DNA of 64,000 bases. Origin: Azolla caroliniana. Taxonomy: Eukaryota; Polypodiophyta. The translations under genes and the position numbers were made by a program. Numbering within the stretch: position 1 is the first letter of the stretch; every line of letters starts with the position of its first letter. The notes beneath the pieces are model-generated. The model did not search any database. It had not been told where the DNA came from and was given only the letters and a program-made list of their open reading frames with translations. Location of the stretch: positions 10,726,001-10,790,000 of the forward strand of contig JBHGNT010000007.1 in NCBI GenBank assembly GCA_043228905.1. Reading direction: 5' to 3'. Shown here piece by piece: positions 1 to 9,478 of the stretch.

Positions 1-710
1 CCCAACCGTTTCGTCCTTCTCTCCCACCGAACACCCCTTTATCGGGATGTCATCCAAGAATGGCATGGTGATGTCTGGGATGCAGTCCCTCAGCACCTTA
101 TTCATTGCATTCACCATGTGCGCCACCGAGTTGGTCCCTCCTTGCAGTAGGGTACACATCCGTACTAGCCCGAGAGGAGTTCGCATCGTCGTCATGTCCC
201 TGCTTTTCACAACTAGTTGGAACTGTTCATACCCTGAGTACAAATCCCCAACTAAATAGATCGACCTTCAGGTGAAGGCCTCCGCGAACTCATCAATGGT
301 TGGTCTGATACCCGTGTTCCAGATGGTCACCTTGTAGACCGGCTGCAGGTCTTGAATGAAGCACAACGTGCCATTCTTCTTTGGCACGGTAAACCACCGA
401 TTCGAATATGGGGCACTTGACGGCTCGAGAATGCCCATCTACACCTTCTGCTTTAGCAGCTCCATCAACTTTGGGATGTGAGCTCTGGGCACCAGAATTG
501 GCTTGAGATTCCACGGCACATGCGGTACCGTGAAGATCACCATTGGTTCCACGATCGTCGGGTCTATGCACCCAATCTCCCCCGACGTGAATGGGAAGGC
601 CCTCCCGTGCCTTCCGAGCATTCTCTGAAACCGGTCCTCCTTCGCCGGTAGTAGAAAGCCACCCCCACTGACCTTGAGCTCCCGTAGCGTTATGTTGGTA
701 AACCAGTGTC
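1..710 (-). pseudogene. gypsy-1a reverse transcriptase, N-terminal part
   Basis: Minus-strand reading gives a start near MRHWFTNITL, then the blocks EIGCIDP, VPWNLKP and PRAHIPKLMELL, and continues in other frames through the segment that reads PKKNG and QDLQPV in copy 1d. These are the fingers region of a Ty3/gypsy RT. It aligns along its length with 14648-15300 on the plus strand. In-frame stops near 439 and 290 show decay. The palm motif lies beyond the window start. No function is expected. Confidence 0.8.
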
Positions 711-992
711 GCAAAAATATGACGAGGATACGCGAACTTGAGGCAGGACCCCGGGGCCTCCGATCGGAAGATATGAGATTCGTGCTTTTATTTTTTTAAC
801 AATTAACGGAAATAAGAAATTTCATAATTTTCATTAACAAAGGAAAAGAAATTACAATATGTCTCAAGATTGGGATTCAAAAGTTTTAGCTTATGGAGAT
901 TACTCGAATAATAAATTAGAAGAAACAAAATATGGATTCAATAGAAATTTAGGGTTTTTGGCTTTGATAAGAGATTTTAGATTTTGAGAGAT

Positions 993-1084
993 ATGGCTTC
1001 CGTAGGAAAATTTAGGGTTTATGGCTTCCGTAAGGAAATTAGGGTTTTTGAGTGTTATGGCTTCCGTAGGGAAGATTAGGGTTT
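993..1084 (+). repeat. three imperfect 27-30-bp tandem repeats
   Basis: Three consecutive copies of ATGGCTTCCGTAGG followed by ATTAGGGTTT-like sequence start at about 993, 1021 and 1057. The ends resemble the TTTAGGG plant telomere unit but are too short and interspersed to be telomeric. They sit inside the 711-1930 insertion. Confidence 0.65.
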
Positions 1085-1504
1085 ACTTGAGAGATAACTT
1101 CCCCCTCCTCATCGAAAAATTATGAGTTTATGAGTCCTTAGCCCCCTTGATTCACGGATTCTTTCTTCTTCTTTTTTTGTCCTTCCCTTGCATGTGTCTC
1201 ACATGGCGTTTACTTTAGTTTTCTTCACTTTACTTTAGTTTGTTGCATGATCTCCACCTTTTGTTGCACACCTTCCACATCACCTTTACTTTTTGCATAC
1301 ACTCCCACTTTAGTTGCTTGCATCCACATGGCCTTTACTTTAGTTCTCTTCACTTCACTTTAGTTTGTTGCATGATCCAATCTTCCGTCCGTCCATGTCC
1401 AACCTCGTCCGGCAGCCGGTTCCGCCCGATCGCCGAATCCCTCGCCGACCGGTTCCATTTTGCTTGCCAGCCGGTTCTGGTTCTGGTTCTGGTTTTGCTT
1501 ACTA

Positions 1505-1670
1505 GCCGGTTTCCAGTTTTGCTTACTGGCCGGTTTCCAGTTTCCAAATTTGCATACCGGCCAGTTTCCGGATGTGCATACCGGCCGGTTTCTAGATTTG
1601 CTTACCGGCCGGTTTCCAGATTTGCATACCGGCCGGTTTCCGGATTTGCTTACCCGCCGGTTTCCGGATT
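1505..1670 (+). repeat. 24-bp GC-rich minisatellite, about seven units
   Basis: The unit is GCCGGTTTCC, then AGATTTGCTTACCG, with variation among copies. Because the period is a multiple of three, both strands stay open across it and give spurious reading frames of 8-residue repeats. It lies in the 711-1930 insertion and is probably part of LTR regulatory sequence. Confidence 0.8.
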
Positions 1671-1930
1671 TTGGGAACTTGGCCACCATAATCCATCAAG
1701 AAAAAGTGGCCAAACTGCTCTTAGCACAAATGATAAATGAGGGATCCCAATGTGCCTATATAGCCAGGGCCTTAAGTTTCCTATCTAGGTGGGATAAATA
1801 ATAGTTCTATTTTTCCCTATCTTCTCAAGCATCCATCTTTCTATAACATGCCATTAAGCTAATATAAAGTACTTATTTTATTATTTATTTTTTTACATAG
1901 TGTGAGAAGATTCACACGACACCGGTGTCC

Positions 1931-2335
1931 TATGCCGGCCGGATTCCGTAAACTTGGGTCCGACGCGACCCCCTTTTTCCGCTCCCCGCTGCCCTCCGGC
2001 AAGGGTGCCGTGACTGGCCTCACCTTCCGGTCCACAGTCTTCTATTTTGTATCTACACAGGCCGTCTGATCCGTCCTGACCCTTTCCCCAAAGTCTCTTC
2101 ACTGAGGCCCTCATCAACCACCTTTCCCATTTCCCCCAGGGTGTCATCGAAAGAGACCGCCTCCACGGCGCTGCTAATTTCTTCGTCAGGGCTGAGGACT
2201 CCACACTCTCTAAAACGTTCCTCGGCCCTCTTCTTCCCCCAGCCACCGACGCCGGCTATCGTACAACCTCCATTGTCGGAGGCCCAAAACTTCCTACCTA
2301 TAGCACACTTGTGGGGTTTTGTCGGAGTGTCCGGA
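1931..2335 (-). pseudogene. gypsy-1a spacer between protease and RT
   Basis: Minus-strand frames correspond to 14160-14640 of copy 1d. Recognisable pieces are an acidic stretch (DEEISSAVEAV), then the region that reads ATGTLP, and an IGH motif just before the insertion. It is the connector between protease and reverse transcriptase and has no catalytic motifs. It is frameshifted at least once, near 2050-2140. Confidence 0.6.
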
Positions 2336-2338
2336 CTA

Positions 2339-2818
2339 TCACGACCCCACGCCTTGATAGCCCTCTCTAAAAATCCCCATGGTGACAACCGCGGGGTTTT
2401 GTCGGAGTGTCTCGCGGTTACGCTCATGGTTTGGTTGCACTGTCAGAAATTGGACGAATTGTCGCCCATCTTGGCTTTTTACACGTTCGTATGCCGCACC
2501 TTTATCCAACACCTTTGTCTCCATGCGTGCCGCCGTAGTGTATGGTTCGCTGAGTATCACCGGGTGCGAGGATGTCTCCTGCACAAAGAAGTGTCGATCA
2601 ATCTCGACATCACCGATTTTCACACGTACATTCGAGCAGGCCCCGTGCAACTCCTCCGTGGCGCGCGTCGCCGCGCGTATCTTCCACCCATGCTTGGTGT
2701 TAATCGGCCATTTTCCCTTCTTATAGAAGGCCATTGACATCAGGTTGATCTCCAACCCGTGGTCGATCAATGCCACTACCAGATTTTGGATGTCCCCGAC
2801 CCGAACGGGGGTTTCCAT
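2339..2818 (-). pseudogene. gypsy-1a aspartic protease domain
   Basis: The 159-residue frame starts METPVRVGDI and contains ALIDHGLEINLM, the place where retroviral-type aspartic proteases carry D-[ST]-G. Here the triad is D-H-G. Downstream are INTKHGWKIRA, VKIGDVEID and HFFVQ, and a P-V-I-L-x-x-P block equivalent to the second protease half. It matches 13700-14159 of copy 1d closely, and both have DHG. The frame ends in a frameshift. It once matured the Gag-Pol polyprotein. Confidence 0.8.
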
Positions 2819-2830
2819 AGTAGCCCTCGC

Positions 2831-3345
2831 CTAGTGCAACTTCGAATAGTGGCTCTCCACCAACTCTTCTTTAATGGCTACGTTCTCCAGGTGTGTTGTT
2901 TGCACCTCCACCAGCTTCTTCGGCTCCGGCTCCGTCGAGAGCCGTTTACGCTTCACCAAGTCCACGATGGAATCGTGGAACTTCTTCTTGGCGATCCCGA
3001 GCACCTCCCTTAGCGACAACTCCACCTTGCTGTTGAGAATCCACTCCTCGTGGACCTTCCATAGGTTCATCGTCCTTTCGATTTCGGTGCCCAGGTTGTA
3101 CCCGGTTAACCTTGCTTTGTCTACCATGCTGGAATTGCCAACTTCATTCCTCTTTGGCCCGAACCGGGTCTCGTACCAATTCAAGGCTGTGGTCCCACCG
3201 GCCTTCCCTACCCTCTTATCATCTACCAGAACTTCGTAGTTCTGGCACGCGGCTTCCACGAAGCTGGTCTTCTCCTCTACCCGGTCATCCCACCCAGTGA
3301 CCTCTTGGACCCGCTGCTCCGAGTAGTCTGCTTCTTCCCTCTTCA
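2831..3345 (-). pseudogene. gypsy-1a linker domain between gag and protease
   Basis: A 142-residue minus-strand frame contains EVLVDDKRVGK, a basic ARLTGY region and SLREVLGIAKKKFHDSIVDL followed by KRKR. The same SLREL-EIAKKEFHDLLVDL-KRKR block occurs in copy 1d (13500-13600). It is a helical, charged region conserved in the family upstream of the protease. I cannot assign a function. Confidence 0.65.
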
Positions 3346-3346
3346 G

Positions 3347-4490
3347 TCATGCGCCGGAGAGGCCTTCTAGTACCAAGGGCCAGAAGCCAGAGTCTTTCGT
3401 TTTCCGGTCTTTGTTACCTCCTACCCGGATTCCGGTCAATGCCAAATAATGGACGGCCTCGGCATGGCGCGCCTCCACCTCTTCCATTAACCGCTTCATC
3501 CCGGCATGCCCGAAATTTGTCTCCACGGCTCTTCGGGTATCACCAGCATGCACCCATCCGTTCCAAAGGTAATACACATTACCCTTGAGGTCCTTGGCAA
3601 ACTCCACGCAATCTCACCGGCTATGTTGAACCGCGTCGCACCACATACACCGTTGTCCAACTGGTGGCCTCCGGTCGCGTGGCTGCTCTCCATTGTCTCT
3701 CCGGGCCTGTGCGATCTGCAGGTCGCACACCATTTGTGTCAGCTCCTCCGGATGGGCCCTTGACCATGCCGGTCGAGGCCGAGCCTGTCTCGAGCCAATC
3801 TTGGGTTTCCTCCTTTCGTGTCGGCAAAGGCTCATCGAACTTCCTTGCCGGGACGGGTCTCGCCACCGACGGACCCTCGTTTCCCCACTCACGTTGTTTG
3901 TCAAAATGGCCGCAGACTCTCTTCACCATGGCCCAGTCGGCCGTCAACCCGTCATCCATCTCTAGAAGGAGACCCACCTGATCTCAATGTTGTGGGTCCA
4001 CGACTTTGACAAACAACAAGACACGACTCGTGTCCAACACGGCTCTGTCCAATGCCGAAAACTACGCAAAGCATTCTTCAAACTCCTGAAGAAGCGCCGA
4101 CGCGTTCCTCCCCTTTCCGGGGGTCTCCACCCAATCCATGAAATCTCGCTTCGATAGCCGAAGCGCGTCATTGAGCCCGTACCTTTCGAGAAGCCGCCCC
4201 TCGAACTCTTCCCAGGTCTGGCATCCGTCCTGCACCTCAAGCACCTCTGCGTGAATGCCTAGTATTGCCACTTGAGGGAATCCGGCCAGCCTCCAGTCTT
4301 CCGGAATGTCCCTCATCACCATTTCGGCTCGGTAGGACACCAAATAGCTCGTGGCGTTATTTCGACCAAACCGGCCTACAGTGCCGACAATTGCTTCAAT
4401 GGCCCTGTCGAGGGCGCCCGTGCCCTCCCGAGCACTTACTATCTGATTGACTGATGCCACCATGGCTTTGGCGAGCTCTGATCCCCTCAT
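3347..4490 (-). pseudogene. gypsy-1a gag with CCHC zinc knuckle
   Basis: The N-terminal half (4490-4062) starts MRGSELAKAMVASVNQIVSA and runs through FGRNNATSYL, WEEFEGRLLERYGL and a DWVETP block, as in retrotransposon Gag domains. It is repeated in gypsy-1b at 53782-54050. Around 3657-3616 the minus strand encodes C-M-W-C-4-H-4-C, a CCHC knuckle with a TGA stop between H and the last C. The C-terminal part (3607-3347) reads VYYLWNGWVH. Frameshifts separate the blocks. Gag would bind and package element RNA. Confidence 0.75.
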
Positions 4491-4514
4491 CTTCGACTCC
4501 TGTGCCGCCTTGTT

Positions 4515-4531
4515 TCACATCGGGTTCACCA
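4515..4531 (-). other. primer-binding site of gypsy-1a
   Basis: The minus strand reads TGGTGAACCCGATGTGA five bases inside the LTR end. The gypsy-1b copy has the same site as TGGTGAACCCGACGTGA at 48092-48108. The TGG start and position fit a tRNA primer site; I have not identified the tRNA. Confidence 0.65.
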
Positions 4532-4536
4532 AATAA

Positions 4537-5272
4537 TGTCGTGTTGTTTTGCTTTTGCATAGGAAATAAGGCGGGACCTTGGGGGCCCTGAACTGAGGAG
4601 CAAGAGAGAGAAGAAGGCGGAATGGGAGAAGACCGCAAGGGTAAGCCGGTTAGGCTTGTTTGCCATTGACAACGCTTGCCGGCCGAATGAACCACTAACT
4701 CGTAACTTAACAAGATGCACACTCGCGTAAAGAGAGACTCACAGAAACACACACAGAGAGAACACAAGGGGTTCGATTCCTATAACAGCAAAGGTTACAC
4801 TGTTTGCAAGATTACAACCGGATAGCCGGTGATAGACCCAACCCAGACAATCACACACCCACACACACACGTAGTAGAGCCTTTGCCCGAAGCATACGAC
4901 TTTCCTCGAAGCAAAGGCAACCAACTCAGAAAGCTGCAGAAAACAACATTAGAGAAGGAGAGAGCTCGGTTCCCAGTCCGACAACACCTCGTCCTTGCCA
5001 AAATGCGATCCCTTTTCATCCGTCTCCCCTTTCCTTTTATAGGCCGCCGAGGAAGGACCGTTACATCCGGTCACATCAGTTTTATTCTCTGTCCCTTCGG
5101 ACAAAGATCCGCTTCGGTTCACTAGCCTATTAATTTATACTCCCTAAGACATACACATCATGCTGGCCTATTCCTAGTTATGTACAGTGTGTTGGTTTGA
5201 GTGCACACGCGTAAGTGCCGTTTCACGCGCCTAATTCCATGATTCCACCTAAGGCCGGTTTTCTCCACGACA
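4537..5272 (-). repeat. gypsy-1a 5' LTR
   Basis: The LTR is 736 bp, starting TGTCGTGGAG and ending CACGACA on the minus strand, and aligns with the 690-bp LTR at 47398-48087. On the minus strand it carries a short palindrome around CTGTCC-GGACAG, a TATA-like CCTATAAAAGG near 5040 and a conserved TGTCGGACTGGGA block near 4980. The TATA and conserved block suggest U3/R positions. Short CA-rich runs lie near 4860. Confidence 0.75.
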
Positions 5273-5454
5273 CCGGAAAAGGATGCAGTCCAGGAATTGC
5301 GGCAAGCACAAGAGGCTCTGGAATGGGAAATGATGGTATCTCAACGAGTAAAGGCGTCCCAATTAGAAGAAGTAAATTTGGGCACCGGAGAGGTAGCGCG
5401 TCCGGTACACGTTGTCGTGATGTTGCGTGTCCAATGGGAGAAATTGTGAAATAG
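5273..5454 (+). pseudogene. C-terminal end of an LTR-element polyprotein
   Basis: An open plus-strand frame runs directly from the gypsy-1a LTR edge to a TGA at about 5450: a helical, Q/E-rich stretch (QELRQAQEALEWEMMVSQ) followed by VMLRVQWEKL and stop. The last 12 codons recur at 7914-7954 just before the second LTR-like repeat. It is probably the 3' coding end of an element whose body lay upstream and was displaced when gypsy-1a inserted. Confidence 0.45.
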
Positions 5455-5760
5455 TGTGGTTTCACGCACATTACACAAACAATTATAAATATGAAAATTA
5501 GCCTAATGTCTAGTGGCATTCGAGTGCATATAGAGGGGTGCAACCATGATTTGAACCTTGCACCCCCAAGATAGCAGACATTTATCTTACCATTAGGGCT
5601 ACTACCAAGTACTTTAAATGTTATGTATTTCTTTTCATATTCAAAGGAAGAGGAAAAACAACTGTACAAAACCATGTGCACAAAACCATGTTCCAAGCCC
5701 ATGGGGCATAGTCCAAAATTGAATCCAATGGGGCATAGTCCAAAATTTTCTAGACACCTA
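5455..5760 (+). repeat. left LTR-like repeat, truncated
   Basis: From TGTGGTTTCACGCAC on it matches 7958-8200 with few differences, then diverges in a GGGGCATAGTCCAAAATT doublet. The downstream segment with CTATAAAAACC seen in the right copy is missing, so this LTR has lost its likely core promoter. It contains a tRNA-like TTTGAACCTTGCACC string. Confidence 0.65.
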
Positions 5761-5770
5761 CAATGCCGAG

Positions 5771-6793
5771 ATGGATTCGAGAGGTGTGAATGAAGCTATG
5801 AGGCTGGAGTACTTTTGTCGGGTGGTGGCTGAACCGATTTACAAAGAGGTAAAAGAGCTTCGAGAAGCTCATGACTCGTGGGTGACTTTCACGGAGGCTC
5901 TATTGAAGGCATATGGCTACGAGAGACCGAAGGGACGAGGTCAGCGTGAGTTCGACCAGTGGGTGGTATCGGTGAAGACCCACCAAGGTGCGACACAAGC
6001 ATTCCTAGACTTCGAGCGTCGTTTTTCTCAACTGTTGGAGCATGAACAAAGATTGGTAGGGGTGGATAAGGTTTTGTTGTTCGTGAAGTCGATCGATCGA
6101 AGGGAAAGGATGACCATTAGACTCAAACTCGAAGAAGATTATGGTGCAAATGGCCTCACCGAGGATTGGAGAAGAGTGGAAAGGGTATGCCAACACGACG
6201 AGAGGAAGATGAGATTCTCATCGACAACAACACGACCCATGAGAAATGTTCAAAGGAGAACGGGATGTGGCAATACACTACCACTAAAGGAAGAAAGCTC
6301 AAAGAGGGAAGATTCCATACTCAACATAGAAGTCTTTATGAGAGAGGCGTTCGAGAACTTAAAGGCACAAGTTGAGGCTGAAGAGAAGCTTCAAAAGGAG
6401 CAAAAACTGAAGCAGATGGTGATTGAGGAAGAAGAGACCTCCCGACGAATGCGGGTTAATGAAGTGGCCAAGATGAATGCCCAAGTTCGGTACCACGATG
6501 GTACCACGAGGAAATGTGTGGAACAAGACACCTTCTCGTCTTGCAAAGAAACAACGACGAAGAATGAAACCAATGAATCGAGGATGGCGAACGCCACTTC
6601 AAGCGAGGACATATGTTTCGGAAGACACATCGTGTCTGAAACATCGAGTAATGAAGGTGCAAGCATGAGCAAAGCTTGCGTGATTGAGGGATGTAAACCG
6701 TGCGAGGTCGACGTGATTGAGGTGGTAGCCACGAGGAACGACATCAAGTCACAGATGGCTATGGAAGAGTCCACGGTGGATGACCGTGTCTAG
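5771..6793 (+). CDS. retrotransposon gag-like protein
   Basis: The 340-residue frame starts MDSRGVNEAMRLEYFCRVVA. The block DSWVTFTEALLKAYGYE followed by FDQWVVSVKTHQG and FLDFERRFSQL is typical of the plant retrotransposon Gag domain (helical capsid region). WRRVERVCQ follows near residue 135. The C-terminal half is lysine/glutamate-rich with probable coiled coil around residues 195-240. No CCHC knuckle is visible before the TAG stop. The true N-terminus is probably missing, since typical Gags have 100 or more residues before the EAL-AYGYE block. Confidence 0.6.
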   Translation: MDSRGVNEAMRLEYFCRVVAEPIYKEVKELREAHDSWVTFTEALLKAYGYERPKGRGQREFDQWVVSVKTHQGATQAFLDFERRFSQLLEHEQRLVGVDKVLLFVKSIDRRERMTIRLKLEEDYGANGLTEDWRRVERVCQHDERKMRFSSTTTRPMRNVQRRTGCGNTLPLKEESSKREDSILNIEVFMREAFENLKAQVEAEEKLQKEQKLKQMVIEEEETSRRMRVNEVAKMNAQVRYHDGTTRKCVEQDTFSSCKETTTKNETNESRMANATSSEDICFGRHIVSETSSNEGASMSKACVIEGCKPCEVDVIEVVATRNDIKSQMAMEESTVDDRV

Positions 6794-7366
6794 ACTTTCC
6801 CAACACTTGATCTAGAGACTTGGGCAATTGCGTCTAAGAGCCAACATGAGACCCAAGAGACGGAAAGTGGTGGGGAAGCAAATATTCAAGACAATGCGAA
6901 TAACAACGTTGAGTGAAAGATGGATATAGATGAGAAGACGGTGACCGATGGTGCTGAGGTTCTCCTCACAATTGTTCTTGAGACTTTGGCAGTTGTGCCC
7001 GAGTGCCAATGTCAGACCAGAGAGACGGAAGGTGACGACAAGAAATCGAAGGACCGAAACAGAGATGAGGACGATGACCACAGACTAAGGAATCCCTCCA
7101 CACCGGTTCTAGAGACTTCGACAATTGTGCACGAAAGCCAACATAAGACCGTAGAGATGGAAGGTGGTGGCGAGGAGATGAGGGTCAAAGCCATCGCATA
7201 CAGAGGAACGGTGGTCAACAAAGAGGTCATGAACAAAGCTACAATAGAGTTTGATGAAGAGCCAAGGAGCGGCAAGAAAGGTAGAACCGGAAGACAATCT
7301 GGATGGAAGATGTCGCGGTTGGTATTTCGACCCCAACGGAAGCCGACCTGGATGAGAGTTGATTAA
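6794..7366 (+). pseudogene. acidic repeat region after gag, with stops
   Basis: Downstream of the gag stop the frame continues with two more stops. It contains three diverged copies of a 20-25-residue motif, roughly LET-x-x-IV-x-ESQ-x-x-T-x-E-x-EGG, at about 6830-6890, 6975-7035 and 7105-7170. The last part (6920-7366) is open for 148 residues and turns basic (KGRTGRQSGWK). I do not recognise a family. It is probably the continuation of the same polyprotein. Confidence 0.45.
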
Positions 7367-7957
7367 CCGGGCCCAACCCAACCGAAACCTGGATAGACGC
7401 CGACCCGGAGGGAAGCCGGTTGTTTGAGTCTAATTCGGCTGAATGTGAATCTGGAAGAAGACTGACCAAGCCAGAAGCTGATTGGTCGAGACCGATCCAG
7501 ACAAAAGTTGAGCCGGCGAAGCCGGAGGTCGAAGTAGAGGAGCCACGACAACCAGTCGAGGTTGTTGAGCATGAGGAAACGCAAGCATGAGACGAGAAAG
7601 GACGATCAGAGGAAGTTTGATGAACAAGGAGATGGTCAGGACAAAGGCGACACATGTACAATGCATGAAGGGTTATGCTTAGGAGGAGCAAAAGGGGCTA
7701 TCAGAAGTGGTCATGGCAATGCGAAGGGCAAGAGAATGATATGGTTGATTGGCTGGCGATGATGGTTCGGGTGGATGGAATGCATGTGTGAAAAAAGGAC
7801 AACGCGGGCAAGGCGTAAGGAAGGAGGAAATAAAATGCCAACCACCTTTAACTCCGCCACATCACTCTTTTCTTCTTGGCACATGCCGAAGGATGTGTGG
7901 TTTGGTGGAGGTTGATGTCGTGATGTTGCGTGTCCAATGGGAGAAATTGTGAAATAG
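7367..7957 (+). other. decayed coding sequence before the 3' LTR
   Basis: Frames here are short. Antisense and sense stretches rich in proline/glycine-type codons (AGCCGGCGAAGCCGGAGG) suggest a degraded polyprotein tail. The final 12 codons (VMLRVQWEKL and stop) repeat those at 5415-5450. No catalytic motif is visible. Confidence 0.4.
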
Positions 7958-8375
7958 TGTGGTTTCACACACATTACACAAATGATCATAAATATGAAAA
8001 TTAGCCTAGGGTCTAGTGGCATTTGAGTACAAGCATGATTTGAACCTTGCACCTCCAAGGTAGGAGACATTAATCTTACCATTAGGGCTACTACCAAGTA
8101 CTTTAAATGTTATGTATTTCTTTCCATATTCAAAGGCATAGGAAAACAACCGTACAAAACCATGTTTGAAGCCCATGGTTTTGTGCATGCACAAGAAAAA
8201 CCGTGTGCCCAAAAACCATGGATCCAAGCCCATGGTTTTTTGCATGATAGAAGCATGGATAGACCTATAAAAACCCTCATAAGGCTTGTGTAAGGGGGGG
8301 GCTCAATATGTGATATCATTATCATCACCATCAATGTAATTATGGTAAACACGTGCTTCATTGATTAACAAAAAA
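7958..8375 (+). repeat. right LTR-like repeat with TATA box
   Basis: Begins TGTGGTTTCACACACATT and matches 5455-5715. It continues with several ACCATGG-containing repeats (AAGCCCATGGTTTT), CTATAAAAACCCTCATAAGG at about 8266 and a G8 run at 8294. The 3' boundary near GATTAACA (about 8370) is inferred, because the left copy does not reach it. Confidence 0.6.
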
Positions 8376-9121
8376 CCATTAAGAATTTGTGTTGATGGTA
8401 ATTGAACCATGCAAATGCCATTCACGTGGTGTATAAAATATTCTCGTGGTTCTTAATCACCACGTCAAGCACTTAATGTTGATCTTCATAGTTTGGTTCA
8501 TCTACAACAGAGAAACATTTATGTGGAACTAAGGATGACAACACAAGCATAACTCAGGTGACAAGGAAACTTGCAAGAACTCAAGGTGGGGATATTAATA
8601 GCTACACATGTAGATGGCCATCACCTAGGGCACCAATTCTACATTGGTAAAGTTTTGGACGTGGTGATGGATTAAACTTCTGTAATACATCTATCATTGA
8701 CATTAGTGAGGTGGATATCATTGTGTATGACTTTATACTGACAAAAGTTGGATGTTTAAGGACAACAACGATAGACATAATAAAAAAGATATTATGAAGA
8801 CTAGAAGATATCTCAAATTGAAGGCGAACAAGATTTAGTTCACACAATTTGGAGACACCATTTAGTGAAGACAATGATTTGATTGGTACATTTGAAAATG
8901 AGGAGGAAGAGTCACAATTGTATATTAGCTATAGTAGTGATTCTCAGGAAAGGAATGATGATAGTGATGCAAATAACTCTTAAATGTATTTTTTGTGCAA
9001 CGATATGTAAGAAATTTAGACAATATTTTATCGAATGAAATAAAAAAGTTGATTGTTTTGAAATCTTTCGCTTATGATTTCGTTAGGATCTAAAATACTA
9101 CTAGTTGTAATTTCTCCTTAA
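8376..9121. other. AT-rich sequence, possible transposon C-terminus
   Basis: No intact gene. Plus frames near 8830-8983 give an acidic, serine-rich tail (EDNDLIGTFENEEEES, then SSDSQERNDDSDANNS and stop), as often found at the C-terminus of plant DNA transposases. Without a catalytic domain this is only a guess. Confidence 0.25.
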
Positions 9122-9478
9122 AAATACACAAAGTTACTTTTCATATTTGGTCAAATTTTGGCATTTCTCAATTTTACCAAATGGTGAAAATTTTAGCTTT
9201 TTCATCAAGTTTTTGGGAACATGTAATACTCGTATCAAGGTGTTTTGTGAAATGGCAAAAAAAGCCCCAAAATCAAACGTAATATTCCTTATCCTTCCAT
9301 TTGTGCGCGATCCTTCCACTTGCGAATGCGAACGTGTTAACGAAGTAATAAGAAGCTTTCCATTAAAGCTCGATCGATTGTCTAAGTCTCGATTCATTGT
9401 ATTTTCTGTGTGTTGTTTTATGTGCATAAGCAAACAGGTCCGTAAACGTATTCCACATACGTATACATAGTTCCAACA
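9122..9478 (-). repeat. LTR-like end inserted in copia-A2 RNase H
   Basis: At 9478 the RNase H coding sequence of copia-A2 breaks off abruptly after the VALLTTE motif. The minus strand then reads TGTTGGAACTATGTATACG, a typical LTR start. The left limit is not found and 9122 is approximate. It contains no coding similarity. It could be a solo LTR or the edge of a longer minus-strand element. Confidence 0.4.

Larger units (their letters stand above)
711..1930. mobile_element. 1.2-kb insertion in gypsy-1a, probably a solo LTR
   Basis: Gypsy-1 coding similarity stops at about 710 and resumes at about 1931. The flanks share a near-identical nonamer (ACCAGTGTC before, ACCGGTGTC after), consistent with a target-site duplication. 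The segment has no coding similarity. It contains AT-rich stretches, three copies of a telomere-like leader repeat and a 24-bp minisatellite. A solo LTR is the simplest reading, but exact ends and class are not fixed; a 9-bp duplication would instead suit a Mutator-type element. Confidence 0.5.
1..5272 (-). mobile_element. Ty3/gypsy element gypsy-1a, 5' half, minus strand
   Basis: Reading right to left the order is 5' LTR (5272-4537), primer site (4531-4515), gag (4490-3347), linker domain, protease (2818-2339), spacer and reverse transcriptase (710-1), where the window cuts it off. The same domains recur at 13448-15434, 43547-44745 and 47398-54050, so this is a repeated family. Frames are broken by stops and shifts and by a 1.2-kb insertion at about 711-1930. 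The domain order is seen in the sequence; the family assignment rests on the gypsy-type RT with an FLDD centre in copy 1d. Confidence 0.85.
5413..8375 (+). mobile_element. LTR element retaining gag-like sequence only
   Basis: Two direct repeats (about 5413-5760 and 7916-8375) flank a 340-codon gag-like frame and a decayed repeat-rich frame. No protease, RT, RNase H or integrase motif lies between them. Such gag-only LTR elements are known in plants as TR-GAG. Alternatively it is the residue of two tandem elements sharing an LTR, because both repeats are preceded by the same polyprotein C-terminus. The left repeat lacks the TATA-containing part present in the right one. Confidence 0.6.

Noticed and set aside
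993-1084. Interstitial telomere repeat
   Set aside because: Only single TTTAGGG-like words within a longer unit; no run of perfect heptamers.
1505-1670. CRISPR-like regular repeats
   Set aside because: Units abut without unique spacers, and the window is plant nuclear DNA.
1240-1801. Long overlapping frames on both strands with PVSRFAYR / NRPVSKSG repeats
   Set aside because: They are produced by the 24-bp minisatellite, whose period keeps several frames open; there is no start context or known domain.
8040-8060. tRNA gene suggested by TTTGAACCTTGCACC
   Set aside because: Only a B-box-like string on one strand; no A box, acceptor stem or anticodon arm could be drawn.
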